Below, piece after piece: positions 11,438 to 23,695 of a DNA stretch of 64,000 bases. The stretch's first letter is position 1. Each line of letters starts with the position of its first letter. The stretch comes from Cyclaneusma minus. Lineage: Eukaryota > Ascomycota > Leotiomycetes > Marthamycetales > Marthamycetaceae. The stretch is taken from positions 124,001-188,000 of the forward strand of contig JAKZHN010000008.1 of the NCBI GenBank assembly GCA_037179335.1, in the 5' to 3' direction. Under the pieces are notes generated by a model that was not told the origin of the DNA, made no database searches, and was given only the letters and a program-made list of their open reading frames with translations. The position numbers and the translations under genes were made by a program.

Positions 11438-11559
11438 GGCACTGCTGAAGACGATTCCTATGATGAAAAAGCCGTTGCCTTTATGACCACGAGATGAAAC
11501 AGTTCTCGTGCTGATTACAAAAGCGTATACCACTACTGAGGAATCGGAAAGGCAGTGCC
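11438..11559 (+). ncRNA. Box C/D snoRNA-like element, copy 1
   Basis: Outer stem GGCACTGC (from 11438) pairs with GCAGTGCC (to 11559). The inner stem GATTCC pairs with GGAATC. Box C-like ATGATGA is at 11460-11466 and box D-like CTGA at 11536-11539, directly against the stem as in a kink-turn. A small internal hairpin is made by CACGAGA and TCTCGTG. The target is not recognised. Confidence 0.5.
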
Positions 11560-11732
11560 ATTACACTACACATTTGACTTCACCTTCGCATTATCTTCAC
11601 TCCCTTCACCTTCATTAATAATACAATAGCCCACAATCTTCCTCCCGGGAGTTTTTGGCTCTTTTGTCTTCGTCTGGGTCTCATTCCTCCAGGTTCTCGA
11701 GAGCTCTCCAAGCCGAAGACCTTGTCAATCGT

Positions 11733-11859
11733 GGGCACTGCTGAAGATTTCTATGATGAAAAAAAGCCATCGCCTATATGATCACGAGAATGAAAGAGGT
11801 CTCGTGCTGATTCTACAAAGCGTATCCACAACTCTGAGAAATCTTAAAAAGCAGTGCCC
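11733..11859 (+). ncRNA. Box C/D snoRNA-like element, copy 2
   Basis: GGGCACTGCT pairs with AGCAGTGCCC. The inner stem is GATTTC with GAAATC, a covariation against copy 1. Box C-like ATGATGA is at 11753-11759 and CTGA at 11834-11837. The interior GCCTATATG...TCTCGTGCTGATT...GCGTAT is shared with the other copies. Confidence 0.5.
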
Positions 11860-12567
11860 GTTTGCAAATTGCACAACAACTTCCCTAAAAACCGAGTAGC
11901 ACGGAGCTCGAAGAAACCAATCCGTGCGGGGGACGACGAGCTTCCACCTGTACGTGGTGTCCCCTACGAACCTTCAGCTGCTTCTGCAGTCTGGAGAGCC
12001 AAGAGAAGCTCCCACGACCACACGATCTCACCAAACAATCTACACAGACTGCCATCAACCCCGATTCGACGTTGTTGCGTCCACCACGCCACCCCAAGCA
12101 GTGCGCTCAGGGCTCAGACCCTCAGAACTGCAGACAATACCAACGTCTCTTTCGAACGATCCACTTCGCCCTCGAGGGCCTGAGGCCCTCCTACCCCTCT
12201 GCCTGGCTGTGCGCATTCTCCTCCTCTCTTGAATTCTTCCGATTACCACGTCCTTATCGACCGATTTCTCTTCCCGAAAACCTCGACGTGCCCTCGGAGC
12301 TGGCACCTCACTGGCTTCGGATCTGGCACCTTAACTGCCACTGCGGAGATCTCGCTATATTCTTCGACACGGACGACCTGTGCTTCCCAATACCGACGGC
12401 GGACGACCTCTGCTTTTCAACACCGACAGCCTATGTTTCTCAATACCGAGGCCTATCTTATCAACCTCCACGAATGTCTTCTGACACGCCCCTGTCGCGT
12501 TAAAGCGAACTATCCTTCATATTCTCATACGCTCCATGTTCTCAGACCGAAACCTTCCGAAATTGTG
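11860..12567. other. Gene-free spacer between snoRNA-like copies 2 and 3
   Basis: Several short overlapping frames are open on both strands, but none has a recognisable domain or splice-joined continuation. A short tandem 'gacggacgacctctgctt' type repeat lies at about 12370-12425. Confidence 0.4.
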
Positions 12568-12693
12568 GGCACTGCTTCAGATTTTTATGATGATCAACCG
12601 TTGCCTTTATTATCCGAGATGAGCCTTCGGGCAAGAGTTCTTGTGCTGATTACAAAAAGCGTATACCACTACTGAGAAATCTGAAGCAGTGCC
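12568..12693 (+). ncRNA. Box C/D snoRNA-like element, copy 3
   Basis: The terminal stem is the best of the three: 17 perfect pairs from GGCACTGCTTCAGATTT (12568 onward) with its exact complement ending at 12693. ATGATGA lies at 12587-12593 and CTGA at 12672-12675, both next to the stem. The shared interior includes ATTACAAAAAGCGTATACC. Confidence 0.55.
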
Positions 12694-12916
12694 GTTTTGG
12701 TGGGACTTGCAAAAGTCCTCCCAAGATTGCTATTGAGCACGCAAACATCCTTATCGCACCCCCTTTCCTCTCATTACCATGTTGACACCACAACACAGTC
12801 CCAACTTACCACATTCACCGGCAGCCGCACAAATTCTACCAGTTACCCACTTGACTATTTTCACCGGTTGTGTTGCAGGATAGCGCGCCTTGGCAGCTAT
12901 TAGTCAGCTAGAGGTC

Positions 12917-12924
12917 TATATATA
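12917..12924 (+). promoter_or_regulatory. TATA-like box with CT-rich downstream region
   Basis: TATATATA is followed about 25-60 bases on by CT-rich sequence typical of fungal transcription starts. The next plus-strand coding region is far away, so a short non-coding or unrecognised transcript ending before 13441 is possible. Confidence 0.35.
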
Positions 12925-13530
12925 CGGACGAGAGGGGGCTCCTTCAGCTCTTCTCTCTTCAGTCCTCTCCATACCTCTTCTCCTCAGGCGACAGGTTGTC
13001 AGGGTCTACAAACAATAGCTCTTCTCTCCGCCGTGTCCTCCCTGTTCCTCTACACCTCATCTACACCCTTTCATTCCGCCGCCGCTAGCCTGCTCTATCA
13101 GCGTGTGGAGTGTCCAATGCCCGCAAGCTTTCCGACGAGCAGCTCCGCGGGAGACTGGAGGGCCTTGACCACAGTGAGCGCTGGACACTCCTGAAGGCGG
13201 AAGGAATGTCAGGCAGTCACTTTTGTATAATTAGTCCCTCTGATTAGCAGAGCTCGATAGTCGATTCCGGCATTCTCTACTCGCACTTCAAATCCAAAAT
13301 ATTTTCGTCTCGACTTCAAAGTCCAGAGAGTCTCCATTAGATCCGTTCTGTATCATTGTATGCCACAGTTCGAGCTTGGTTCTACTTTTCGAATCCAGAT
13401 ACTCAGGAGTCAGAGTTTGAAAAGTTCATAAATTCATAGCTATGCACAAAACAACGGCACTACAGCCATTGGTATCCCAGGTCATCGAAAGTGAAATACA
13501 GAGAAGCTCCAACCCTCATCGGTCAGGACC
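12925..13530. other. Region between TATA-like box and the giant gene, with an inverted repeat
   Basis: A perfect 10-bp inverted repeat GGAGTGTCCA (13107-13116) / TGGACACTCC (13182-13191) spans 65 bases. The enclosed sequence has a short protein-like frame (KLSDEQLRGRLEGLDH) without an ATG. The first ATG (about 13117) gives only about 25 codons in another frame. The last part is the 3' flank of the minus-strand gene. Confidence 0.35.
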
Positions 13531-16500
13531 TCACTTAACCTCAACCCTCTTCTTCCCAAAAACCTTACCAATCAACCCACCCAATCCACCCTTCTCCTTC
13601 TTCCTCTCCTCCTCCCTCTCCCTCGCCTCCCTCTCCGCCCTCCTCCTCCTGCGATCCTCATGCCTTCTCCTCCTCGCCTCCTCCTCATCCTCGACCGCCA
13701 CAGGCGTAGGCGGCGCCGGTTCCACCTCAACCTCCATCTCCTTGGCCATCTCCCTTTCCCGCTCCTCAGCTTCTCTCCGCTCAGCCTCTTTCCGTCTAGC
13801 CCTCTCAGCCTCCTTCTCCTCCGCCGTGCGATGCCGCCTCGCACCCCCACTCTGCCTACTACTCCCATGTCTCTCATGCGACGGTCTAACCGGCCTCTCC
13901 ACCCCCCTCTCCACCGCCTCCTTCTCCTTAGAACTACTCTTAAAATTACTCTCCAGCATACTCTCCCCACGCATCATATCCAGCAAAATCGGTCTCGTCT
14001 TCACCGACAGCGGCGGGGTACCTCCCTTCTCCTTCTCCTTCTCCTCCTTGCCGCCACTGCCATGCGAATTCATGGACCGCGTAGTGCTAAATCTTCGCGA
14101 AGTCGGTCTGGGGCGCACACTCTGCGGGCTCACGTTCTCCTCATCAAGCTCGCGATCAGCCCCCTTACTGCCCTTACTGCCCCGACGGCTTTCCCGCGAA
14201 GCTTCAGCGTCACGCAAAGCTGCTTCAGCAGCCATCATACGTTCACGCTTTCGCTGCTTCTCAGCCTCTCGCCTTCGCTCTTCAATACGTCGTTCCTCTT
14301 CCGCCGCCGCCTCTTCCTCTCGCGCTTTCTGCGCTCTTCGCTCTGCCTTGCGCGCATCGTGAGCTGCTTGCTCAGCAGGCGTGCGTGTCTTCTTTTTCTC
14401 AGGCACAGAACGGTCCATGCTCGTGCCGCTATCTTTGCGAGACTCTCGGACCGAGTCGCGAGTTCTCTTGGGTGAAGGTGGGCCAATCTTGGGAGATGGC
14501 GGCTCGACTACTTTCTTACTCTTGGGGTCGCTGTCACGGCGTTTGGGATCGCTGTCACGGCGCTTGCGGTGAGAGTCGCTCTTCCGTAGAGAACCGCTTT
14601 TCATGGGTGGAGAGGGTGGCTCGACTGCCTTCTTGCTTCTTACCTCCTTCACCTCTTTCACCTCGCTGTCGCGACGCTTGCGATGAGAGTCGCTTCTTTG
14701 AGGATCGCTACGGTGAGAGTCTCTGCGATACGAATCACGACGATGCTTGGGTGAATGCGGTGCATCGTCGACGTGACGTGATGACCGACGTGATTCGCGT
14801 CGATGTGGTCGAGCTGGCGGTACGTTGGGAGGAGACCCGCCAAGGGCGCGGTATTGTTCACTCGGCTTCATATCGAGAGCCTCCGGTTCCGCAACCATGG
14901 CACGATCTGGGACGAGAGGAGATGGAGCGCGTTGTTTTGCCTCAACAGGAAGTTCTTTAGACATTTGCTCCGCGGGCACCGGTACTTCAGAATTTTCTGG
15001 GAGTTGTTCTGCGGGCAACGGCTCTGTAGCAGATTCGGCGGTTGCTGGCTCAACTTCTTGAGGTTCTGGAGGGGAGTCCTGCACCTTGACTTCAGAAGTT
15101 TCTGGTTCTTGTTCCACGGGAGCCTGCTCTTCCTCTACGATTGGCTGCACCGTTTCCACGATTGGCTCAGCGAGTTCCTTGACCTCTTCTTGTGGCGAAT
15201 CATGCACGACAGCAGGCACACCTTCTGTAGATGTTTCTGCTTGTGGTTCATTGGCTGCAGGCTCAACCGGCGCTTCAATGACCTCTGGGGTAGTATCAGG
15301 TACCTCGGTCACATGTTCTGCTTTGTCGTCCCCTGCCGATGCCGGAGCTTCTTCGGGTGTATTTTCAGGCTCAGCCGGAGGGGGTGAAGGTGACTTCTCG
15401 ACTTCTGCCTCAGCGGCTGGAGCAGGTGAGGCCGGTTTGTCTTCGACCTCGACAGCCGGAGCAGGTGAAGCTGGCCTGTCTTCTTCCACGTCAACGACAC
15501 TGGCGGGATGCTCACTTGGAGCTTCCTGCGGTTCCTTGACATCAGCCTCCACTTCAGTCGCCTCAGTACTCGCAGCCTCTGCCGTTGCGGCCTCTTCACT
15601 ATCAGGGCCCTTAGATTCAGTGGAATCCGGAACAGATTCAGAAGCAGGAATCTCCTCATGCACTTCTTCCTGCGGCGCTGATTCAGTCTCCACAACCTCC
15701 TTTGCATGTGCGTCGTCCTCAGATTTGTCGGCAGCGTGATCTACGTCTTCAACGTCCTTGGTATCAGCCTCAGCTTCTTTGTCCTCATGTGTCTCGGGAT
15801 GCACTTCGCTCGTCGACTCGGGCGTTTCGATTTCGGCGGCGTCTTCCTTTGTCTCATGCTGTGGAGTTTCGACTTCAGGTTCTGGAACTGCAGGCTTTTT
15901 GTCATCGACAGTTTCAACATCGGCGTCTGCCTCTGGGGTTTCATTGTGCTCGGATTGGTCGCTACCAGGGGAGTCTGCAGTTGCTGGCTCGTCGCTAGCA
16001 GCCTCTGGCTCAGTATTGGACTCCTCATGATCGTGAGTAGCAGGATCTGGCTCATCGACGTCTTTGGTGACTTCATCCACATGATCCGCAGCAGCGGGTT
16101 CCTCGACGATGTCTTGTTTTTCTTCTGCGGCAGCCGGTGGGTGATCTTCTTCAGGCTCAGCGTGGTGTTGTTCGTCCGCATGTTTTGGTTCATCATCATC
16201 CCAGCTGTCAGGAGTCTCACCTTCAGCAATCGGCTCGTCATGATGGGCCTCTTCGGCGATTGGCGTTTCGTCGACATGAGCGTCCGCCTTATTATCTTCG
16301 TCGGCGCTGGGCTCAGCTTTGGCGGCCACATCATCATGACCATTGTCATCATGATCCCAACTATCAGCCACATCCTCCCCGGCATCACCAGCAGCAACAT
16401 CGACAACCGCCTCTTTCGCAGCCTCAGAAGCAACAGGAGTCGGCTTGCCAGCTTTCTGTTTCGCCGGCTCAAACTTCGCCATCAAGTCTTTGACTTTGGC

Positions 16501-19500
16501 TCGTTTTTGGGAATTGGCGGCGGCGTGCTCGACGAGCCCGGTCTTAGGAATGGAAAGCTTGACTGCCTCCGGTGCGCTGGCTGGCTCGGACTCCCCTCCC
16601 TTGGATTCTTGAACGGCGATGGCGTCCTCGGGCTCAGAAGACTTGACTGCCTCTGGTGAGTCTGGTCGCTCCGCTGGCTCGACTCGCTCTCCTTCCTCGA
16701 CTCCGGCTTCGTCACTTTGAGACTCCACATGCTGGTCTTCTTCTTCGCCTCCTCCGGATTCGGCGTCGACAGACTTGACCGCTTCCGATGCATCGGGATG
16801 CTCCGTCGATCCGTCTCGCTCTGGCTCTCCTTCCTCGACTCCGGCTTCGACACTTTGAGACTCGACTTGCTGGGCTGCTTCTTCGCCGCTACTCTCGGTG
16901 ACGCCGGTATCTTCTTGCTGGCCATCTTCTTCTGCTCCTGGAACCTCACTTTGATCTCCATCTCCTTTCGCTTTAACTTCATCTTGCGGATCCTCAGTTT
17001 CTTTTGCCTCTTTCTCTCCCGCTTTTTTCTCAATTGCCGCTTCGTCATGAACCACATGACTTTCCCGAGCGCCTATGAGATAGTTTGGTTAGCAAGACAT
17101 GACTTCAGGTTGACTGCAGAGGCAGAGATGAGCTGGGATTGATGTGCATACGTTGAACAGAGCATCCTTCGTTTTCTCCGTCTTCTTGCGCGACGACTGA
17201 CTCTTTCTCTGTTGGTGTTGCTTCGCCTTCTTCTTCGCTTCCCGGTTCGTCGATTGGCGGCTCAGAGGTTGGCTCGGCTTTCTCTGTTTCCACTTCTTCG
17301 GCGGGCTCTCCGCTGTTGTCTTTCTGAAGCAGAGAATGCTCAGCACGCTCTCCACCCACTTCGGAGCCATCTTCTGCTGGTAAGTTCACTGGTTCTGTGC
17401 CTTCACTCGTCTTTTCCATTTCCTCCTGGGCATTGTCAGGGGTGGCAGAGTGAGTTTTTCCAGGAGTGGTGTCGGACTCAATTTGACTTTGGTCGGCTGG
17501 AGCAGGAACGTCAGCGTCATCGTTGGCGGGAGTTGAGACTTCCGCGTCCACAGAATCAGAAGGAGCAGCCTCCACTTCTGGAACCACATTTTCGGGCTCA
17601 GCGGGAGTGACGAGACCGGAGCCTTTCTTTCCCTTCTTCTTCTTTGACTTTTTCGACTCGAACGGTGCGAAGTCATCCACAACTGGAGCAGTGGGAGGCT
17701 CAGGAGCGGCAGGGGGCACTTCTTGTTCTCGTTCTGGAGGAGGACTTTCGGGCTCGACCTCGGAAGCTTTGCCTTTCTTGCCTTTCTTCTTGTCCTTCTT
17801 AGTCTTCTTTCCGGAACCGAACTCAGCCCAGTCATCCACTGGAGCTGGCTCAGCCTCTTTCGGTGGATCTGGGGTGACTTCTGGAGCAGGTTCCTTGAAT
17901 TCCTCCCAAGTTTGAGTCTCAGCAGGAGGGCTTTCAAGTTCCACATCCTCAGACTTGTCCTTCTTGCCCTTTTTACCTTTCTTGTTCTTCTTCCCAAAGC
18001 CAAAGTCGGTGAAGCCATCATCCAATGGAGCCTTTTCTTGTTCTACTGGTGCTTCCGAAACAGCTCCCGAGCTAGGCTCCTCTGTATCGTCCCATAAGGA
18101 TGACTTGCGATTTTTCTTCTTGTTCTTCTTGCCAGAAGACATCATTTTGAACATGGTGACCGCTTCAGGTTCTGCTGTTTCCGAACCGGGGGCATCGGGT
18201 GCTGGAGCGGGAGGCGCATCAGGTACTGCTGGAGCCTGTTGGGTCCAGTCGTCGTCCCAGGACTCGGCGGCTTTCTTCTTCTTTTTCTTGCTCTTCTTGC
18301 CCGCTGTTTCTTCGACTGCAGCTGGGGCTTCCTCAACTGGGGCGGAAGCGTCATCATCAGGCGTTGGAGCGTCATCAACAGGCGCCGGAGTGTCATCAAC
18401 TGGAGCCGGAGATTCTTCGGGAGTGTGCGAGTCAAGGTCTTGGGAGTCTTGAGCTGGATCGTCAACATTGGCATTTGATACGTAGGGTGGAATGCCCTCA
18501 CCTTGGACAGCTTCACCAGCCTCTGGTAAATCACTATTTGCAGATGACATCTCGGGGGATTCGACCTCTGCTTGGCTGTCTGCGGGCTGGGGAGTCTCGT
18601 CTTTATCTGCCACTCCATCGGTGTCTGCGGCTTTGTCTGCTGGCTCGGTCACCTCGGATTGCTTGACTTCAGCATCAGCACCTCCATCCTCCTGACCTGC
18701 CGTCTCAACGTTCGTGTCTTTGTCGTTGGCAATGTTGTCGTCCTGTGCCTTGAAATCCTCGGTCTTCTGCAAATCGTGAGTCTCAGACAATGCCTCATCC
18801 ACTTGTGTATCATCAACACCAACCTCGCTCTTCTCAGCTGGAGTTACATTCCCACTCTTTCCCTTTTTCTTGTTCTTCTTGTTCTTTTTCTTTCCCACGG
18901 ATCCCCATTCCTCTTCGGGAGCTTCCTCGGGCTGTGCTTCCGCTGCGGTTACTGCTTCAACAGGAGGCTCCTCCACTGTTTCGGTGGGTTTTGCGGTCTC
19001 GGAAGGCTGCTCAGGGGCTTCGGCAGGGTTTTCGAGTTTAGCAGCTTGCTCAGTTTCGACAGACTTCCCAACCTCGACAGATTCCTCGGCTTTGGCAGGC
19101 TCAAGCTCAGCTGGCGTAGATGTACCCGTATTATCAGAGGAGTCACCTCCCTTCTTCCCCTTCTTCTTGCTCTTTTTGCCCTTCTTCACCGGGACGTCCC
19201 ATTCCTCTTCAGTGGGTTGCTCTGGTTGCGCTTCTGCGCTGGGGACCGTCTCAGCAACAGGCTCGTTCACAGTCTCGACAGATTTCTCGGGTTCTTCTTC
19301 TGCAGGGGCTGGCGTCTCAACGGCAGGCTCCTCCGAGCTCTCGACGGGCTTCTCAGCTTCGACGGGCTTCTCAGCTTCGACAGGTTTCTCAGCTTGGACA
19401 GGCTCAAGCTCAGCCGGCGTCGAAGTCCCGGTGTTGTCAGAAGAATCGCCGCCCTTCTTCCCCTTCTTCTTATTCTTCTTGCCTTTCTTCACTGGAACAT

Positions 19501-20587
19501 CCCACTCTTCTTCTGCGACCTGCTCTGGTTGTGCTTCCGCAGGGGTACCCGCGTCGACAGTAGGCTGCTCCTCGACAACAGGCGACTCTTCGACTGCAGG
19601 CGGCTCCTCGACAGGAGGCGGCTCACTGACAGCAGGCTCCTCCGCGACAGCAGGTTCCTCCACAGTTTCGACAGGCTTCTCAACCTCGACAGCCTCCTTC
19701 TCCGCCGGTGTGGAAGTACCCGTTTCGTCAGACTGATCGCCTCCATTCTTCTTGGCTTTCTTTTTGTCCTTCTTGCTCTTCTTTGTGGGAGCCCAATCAT
19801 CCCACCCTTCTTCGACGGCCTGCTCTGGTGGCGCATCTGCAGCTGCGGCAGTCTCATTCGGAGGTTCAATCGTATCTTCTTCGCCGTTCTCGGGTGTAGC
19901 CATGCCACTTTCGACTGGAGGATCGTCCAGGTTGAATGCATTCTTCTTCGCCTTCTTCTTGTCTTTCTTGCTCTTCTTCACGCTGAATCCTCCCCAATCG
20001 TCTTCAGCCTTCTCCTCGGGCTTCTCCTCTGGCGGCGCATCTGCAGTTGGTGCCGTCTCATTTGTAAGTTCCTTCGCAGGCTCTTCGGAATTCTCGACAT
20101 CAGGGGTGCTACTGTCGACTGGAGGATCGTCCAGGTTGAATCCATTCTTCTTGGCTTTCTTCTTGTCCTTCTTGCTCTTCTTTGTCGAGAGACTCGCCCA
20201 ATCGTCTTCGGCGGGTTCCTCGGGCTGCGCATTTGCAATTGGCGCCGTGTCGTCGGTAGGGTTCGCGGTTTCATCGGCATGGTCGGTCGCAGGCTCTCCA
20301 GCATTCTCGGGTTCAGGCGCATCGTCCCAATTGCCTCCCTTCTTGGCCTTCTTCTTGTCCTTCTTACTCTTCTTTGTAGTCATTGACCACTCGTCTTCTA
20401 CATTCTCCTCCTGCTGAGCTTCTACGCCCCCACCAGTCTCGCCATTGCCCTCCTCTCCCACCCCGCCATCTCCAACTTCCAATTGCGGGGTCGAGGTACC
20501 AGAGGGATCAGACTCGAGATCCGGTGTACTCGTCTGCGGATCTCTCGCGGGGTTGTTATTCTTCTTATTGTTCTTTTTCTTAGCCAT
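13531..20587 (-). CDS. Giant low-complexity acidic and lysine-repeat protein (2325 aa), function unknown
   Basis: Two long frames (20587-17152 and 17072-13531) join across a 79-nt intron (17073-17151: donor GTATGC, branch TGCTAACC, acceptor CATAG) in phase, giving 2325 aa. The start is the ATG of MAKKKNNKKNNN. The first half has about twelve repeats of 60-110 aa. Each has an acidic/Trp or Phe segment (DDWASLST, EEWDVPV, DDWAEFGSG) followed by a Lys core such as KKSKKDKKKAKK, then a Glu/Pro/Ala/Thr spacer. The second half has acidic repeats (VEAGVEEGE), SWDDD clusters, an SR-like stretch rich in RRDS and SHR, an Arg/Glu coiled-coil-prone region and a C-terminus ending GGLGGLIGKVFGKK. No enzyme domain or membrane segment was found. 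The protein is probably disordered and may be a scaffold; that is inference. Confidence 0.85.
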
Positions 20588-22305
20588 TGTGTGTCGTTCG
20601 TTCAAGTTCTCGACGTAGGTAGGAGTCCGATCCCGAGTCACCACCTGAGTGCACGACAATGGGTTGGTTCGTTCCTCGAGAAGATGGGACAGAATGATGC
20701 GATCTCTTCGCAGAGATCGAGCGCGATAAGAGCGGGGGAAAGAGAAACAAGAGTTTCGTCAACGACAGGAACAATTGACTTTTGGAAAAGCAAGTTCGCA
20801 GATGCAAATGCAGTTGGAGACGGCTAAAACAAGATGCACGCTCAAGAGACGGACGAGTATGACAGAAGCAGTGGTGGCAGCGAGGTGCATATGCCAATCC
20901 CTTCACCGCAACAAGCGTCAAGTGAAGGACTTTGGGATATGAAGAATCGAAGACTGCTCGAAGCAAACAACAGCACATCTCACGACTCGTAAATTTCAGG
21001 AGCCGCCGACCCGCCACAGTTCGTGCAGATAATGATCTGTACAAAAAAATGGGTGCAGTGCCAGCTAGATAGCTTACCTGCAGATGGCATCAACGGCATC
21101 CAATCGACGCGCTTGGCAAGTCGATATTGACACACCTGTGGTACTTGCAAGTGGCTGGATGGAGACAGCTATGTCATGAATCCGTCATCACGTGTATCAG
21201 ATATTACCCACCGGCCACGATGAGGAGCATTTGCGAAGCTGTTCTGAATGTATGCGCCGCCACGTGGCGGCTTGAGGAGAGAGATGGACGAGGTCCGATC
21301 GAGAGCTAGAGATGCGAGATGCGTCGCGAGAGAAAGTGAGGCAAGCATTGACTGCATGGGACGCCGGATGACCATGACTTGGGCTTTGACCGACGGACCG
21401 TTCGAAATTCCGAAAGCGGAGGGGCACATATCAAGATGTGGGGATGTTGGAGGTGTTGCCGCCCGACATGGACGCGTACCGGGCCGCAGGGCGTCGGGTT
21501 AAGGGTTCGTGGCATGGAATTGTCCAGTGGGATTCTTTGACATGGCTGTCCCCCCATCTGATCATCTGGTTTCGGCAGTTATCATGTGGGGATCGAGGTA
21601 TAGACGTGGCACGTATGGCATTTTAAAGAGGAGGTTGAGCCAATAGAGATGAACGATGCGTGGTCAAGGAGGGACGGGGGCTTTTGTGGGAGGCGGAAGA
21701 ACAACTTGACTGCATGTTGGAGACTGGGATTGAAATCGGGGTCTTGACCGCGAATTTTGGAGGTGTACAGGTACGCGGATCCCTGCAGATCGAGAGATGT
21801 CAATTTAACGTGAGGTGGATGACATTGTGACATTGTTGTCAAGTCGTGCTTTATACAACACCAAGGGAACGATGAGGCTTTATCTGAGAAGTTGAGAACC
21901 CGACTAGGAGCGAGTCACTGCTGGTTCATGTTACTACGTTGATGAGAACACCGCATGATTGCATCTTCAGAGCTTCCTCTTCGAGACTCCAACAGTCAAC
22001 ACAGCATGCTGCGCTGCAACCTGGTAATTGCTGGCATGACATCCATCGCTCGAATCCTCTCATGGTCTTCAGCCATATCCTTCGCTCTTACCCAGCTCAG
22101 GAGATTATGGAAATCGACTTGCCTACTGTTCATGGCGAGTAATACCATCTCTTGGAAGGTTTCCCTCACCAATTATACAATCTTGAACGGGCAACTCGAT
22201 TGATTGAAATCAGACTTTTGGGCTTTTCTTCTATTTTCAGTCCCACGCCGACAAACTCCTCATATCCGTCCGAAATTCCCAGCCCCTAGCCCCGCCTTTC
22301 CCCTC
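20588..22305. other. Intergenic region, probable leader and promoter of the giant gene
   Basis: No gene supported. The first few hundred bases are the upstream region of the minus-strand giant gene. Short frames on both strands have no recognisable content. The right end is the 3' flank of the aminotransferase. Confidence 0.5.
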
Positions 22306-23695
22306 TCAAGGCAAACCATCAACACTCCCCTGAACACCATTGCTCTTCTCCGCCCCATCGGCAAACTTCTCCCTCTCCACCTCCGTCACCACATGACACC
22401 ACCCAAACGTATCCTCCACCTTCCCGCTCTGAATCCCCTTCAGCGTACTCAGCAGCTTGGTGCAGTACTTGCCTGGCTCGTTGCAATCATCGGCCATGAA
22501 CTTGAACGTGTCGTTCTTCGACTTGCAGGTTATGGACTTGATGGGCACGAGCGCGGCGGCTGTGCCTGCGGCCATGATTTCGGTGAAGGTGGGAAGTTCT
22601 TCATATTTGATCTGTGCGGAATGAGCATGTGAGTCATTTTTCCAAACTTGGCCAAAGTTCACGATATCTTTGATGAGGAAAAGGGCGGTGGGGATAGGAA
22701 AGACATACCGAGCGCTTCTCCACCTTCCAGCCGAAGCTCCTCGCCAGTTCTTGAATGCTATTGCTCGTCACACTCTCAATGACATTCTTACTATCCGGCA
22801 CCGACAAAGTAACGTTGCCGTCCTTATCCTCTTTCACGCCAATGAATCCGGAAGTACTGAACTCGTCGACTTCAGTCCGGGTTTTGGAATCCATATGCAA
22901 AGTAATGCCATATCCCTCGTCCCTCGCCTTATCACTATGCCTCAACACCGGCGCATAGTTCCCTCCCAGTTTCGCACTTCCCGTTCCCTCCGGCGCCGCC
23001 CTATCAAAATCCTCAAGCACCAAACACTTCACCGGATGCGCCCCATGATAAACGCCACTCGGCATCACAAACACACAAAACGTGAATTCCTCGGGTGCCG
23101 TCAATCCCAATTGCGCCGAGCTTCCGAAGGCCAAAGGTCGAATGTACATGCTTGCGCCGGATTCATGGGGAGGTACGAATTCAGCATTGAGAGAGACGGC
23201 GGCATTGAGGCATTCGAGGTAGTGAGATTCGGGGATGGGAGGAATGGAGACGAAGCCGTTGGAGTAGGAGTGGCGGGCGGCGTTGGAGCGGGGGCGGAAG
23301 ATCTGGATGGATCGGTCGCCGGGGGAGCGGTGGCATTTGATGCCTTCGAAGGTTTGTTGGCCGTAGTTGAGGCCGGGGGCCATGCCGTGGATGGTGAGGT
23401 AGGGGGAGGTGACGAATTTTGGGGGGGTCCATTGGCCGGTGGATTTGGAGTAGGTTGATTCGATGTGGCCGTTTACTGGGGTTTGTTAGGATTTGGGAAG
23501 AGAGGGGGAGTGGAGGCGGAGAGTGAGGAGGTGTGGGAGTGAGGTTGGAGAGCTTACCTTCGTGGACTTTGAAGCCAACGTTGGACCAGTCTGGGGGGTA
23601 TTGTTAGCATTGGAAAAGACAGGTACCAGGAGCTGCAAGTTTTGGATCCAGAGTAGCGTACCGATTGTGTTAACGGGTGGTGGTGGGAAAGCCAT
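22306..23695 (-). CDS. Branched-chain amino acid aminotransferase
   Basis: A PLP enzyme exchanging amino groups between Leu/Ile/Val and 2-oxoglutarate, of 379 aa. Exons on the minus strand are 23695-23662, 23590-23558, 23475-22709 and 22611-22306; all junctions are GT-AG and phases fit. Family landmarks are GMAPGLNYGQQTFEGIK, the PLP-lysine motif AKLGGNYAP, a degenerate SGF(I)GV region (FSTSGFIGVKED) and the C-terminal EIMAAGTAAALVPI. The N-terminus (MAFPPPPVNTIDWSNVGFKV) lacks an obvious mitochondrial presequence, so a cytosolic form is likely but not proven. Length matches the family. The neighbours do not suggest a pathway cluster. Confidence 0.93.

Noticed and set aside
13442..14362. 306-codon plus-strand frame
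   Set aside because: Antisense shadow of the Arg/Glu-rich C-terminal region of the giant gene.
18572..20386. 604-codon plus-strand open frame over the giant gene
   Set aside because: Antisense of Lys/Glu-rich repeats (AAG, GAG) rarely yields stops. The Leu/Ser/Phe-rich product is a shadow of the minus-strand gene, as is the 317-codon frame at 15706-16659.
17105..20659. Reading the two giant frames as separate genes
   Set aside because: The proposed stop of the first and start of the second lie inside a good 79-nt intron, and removal joins them in phase.
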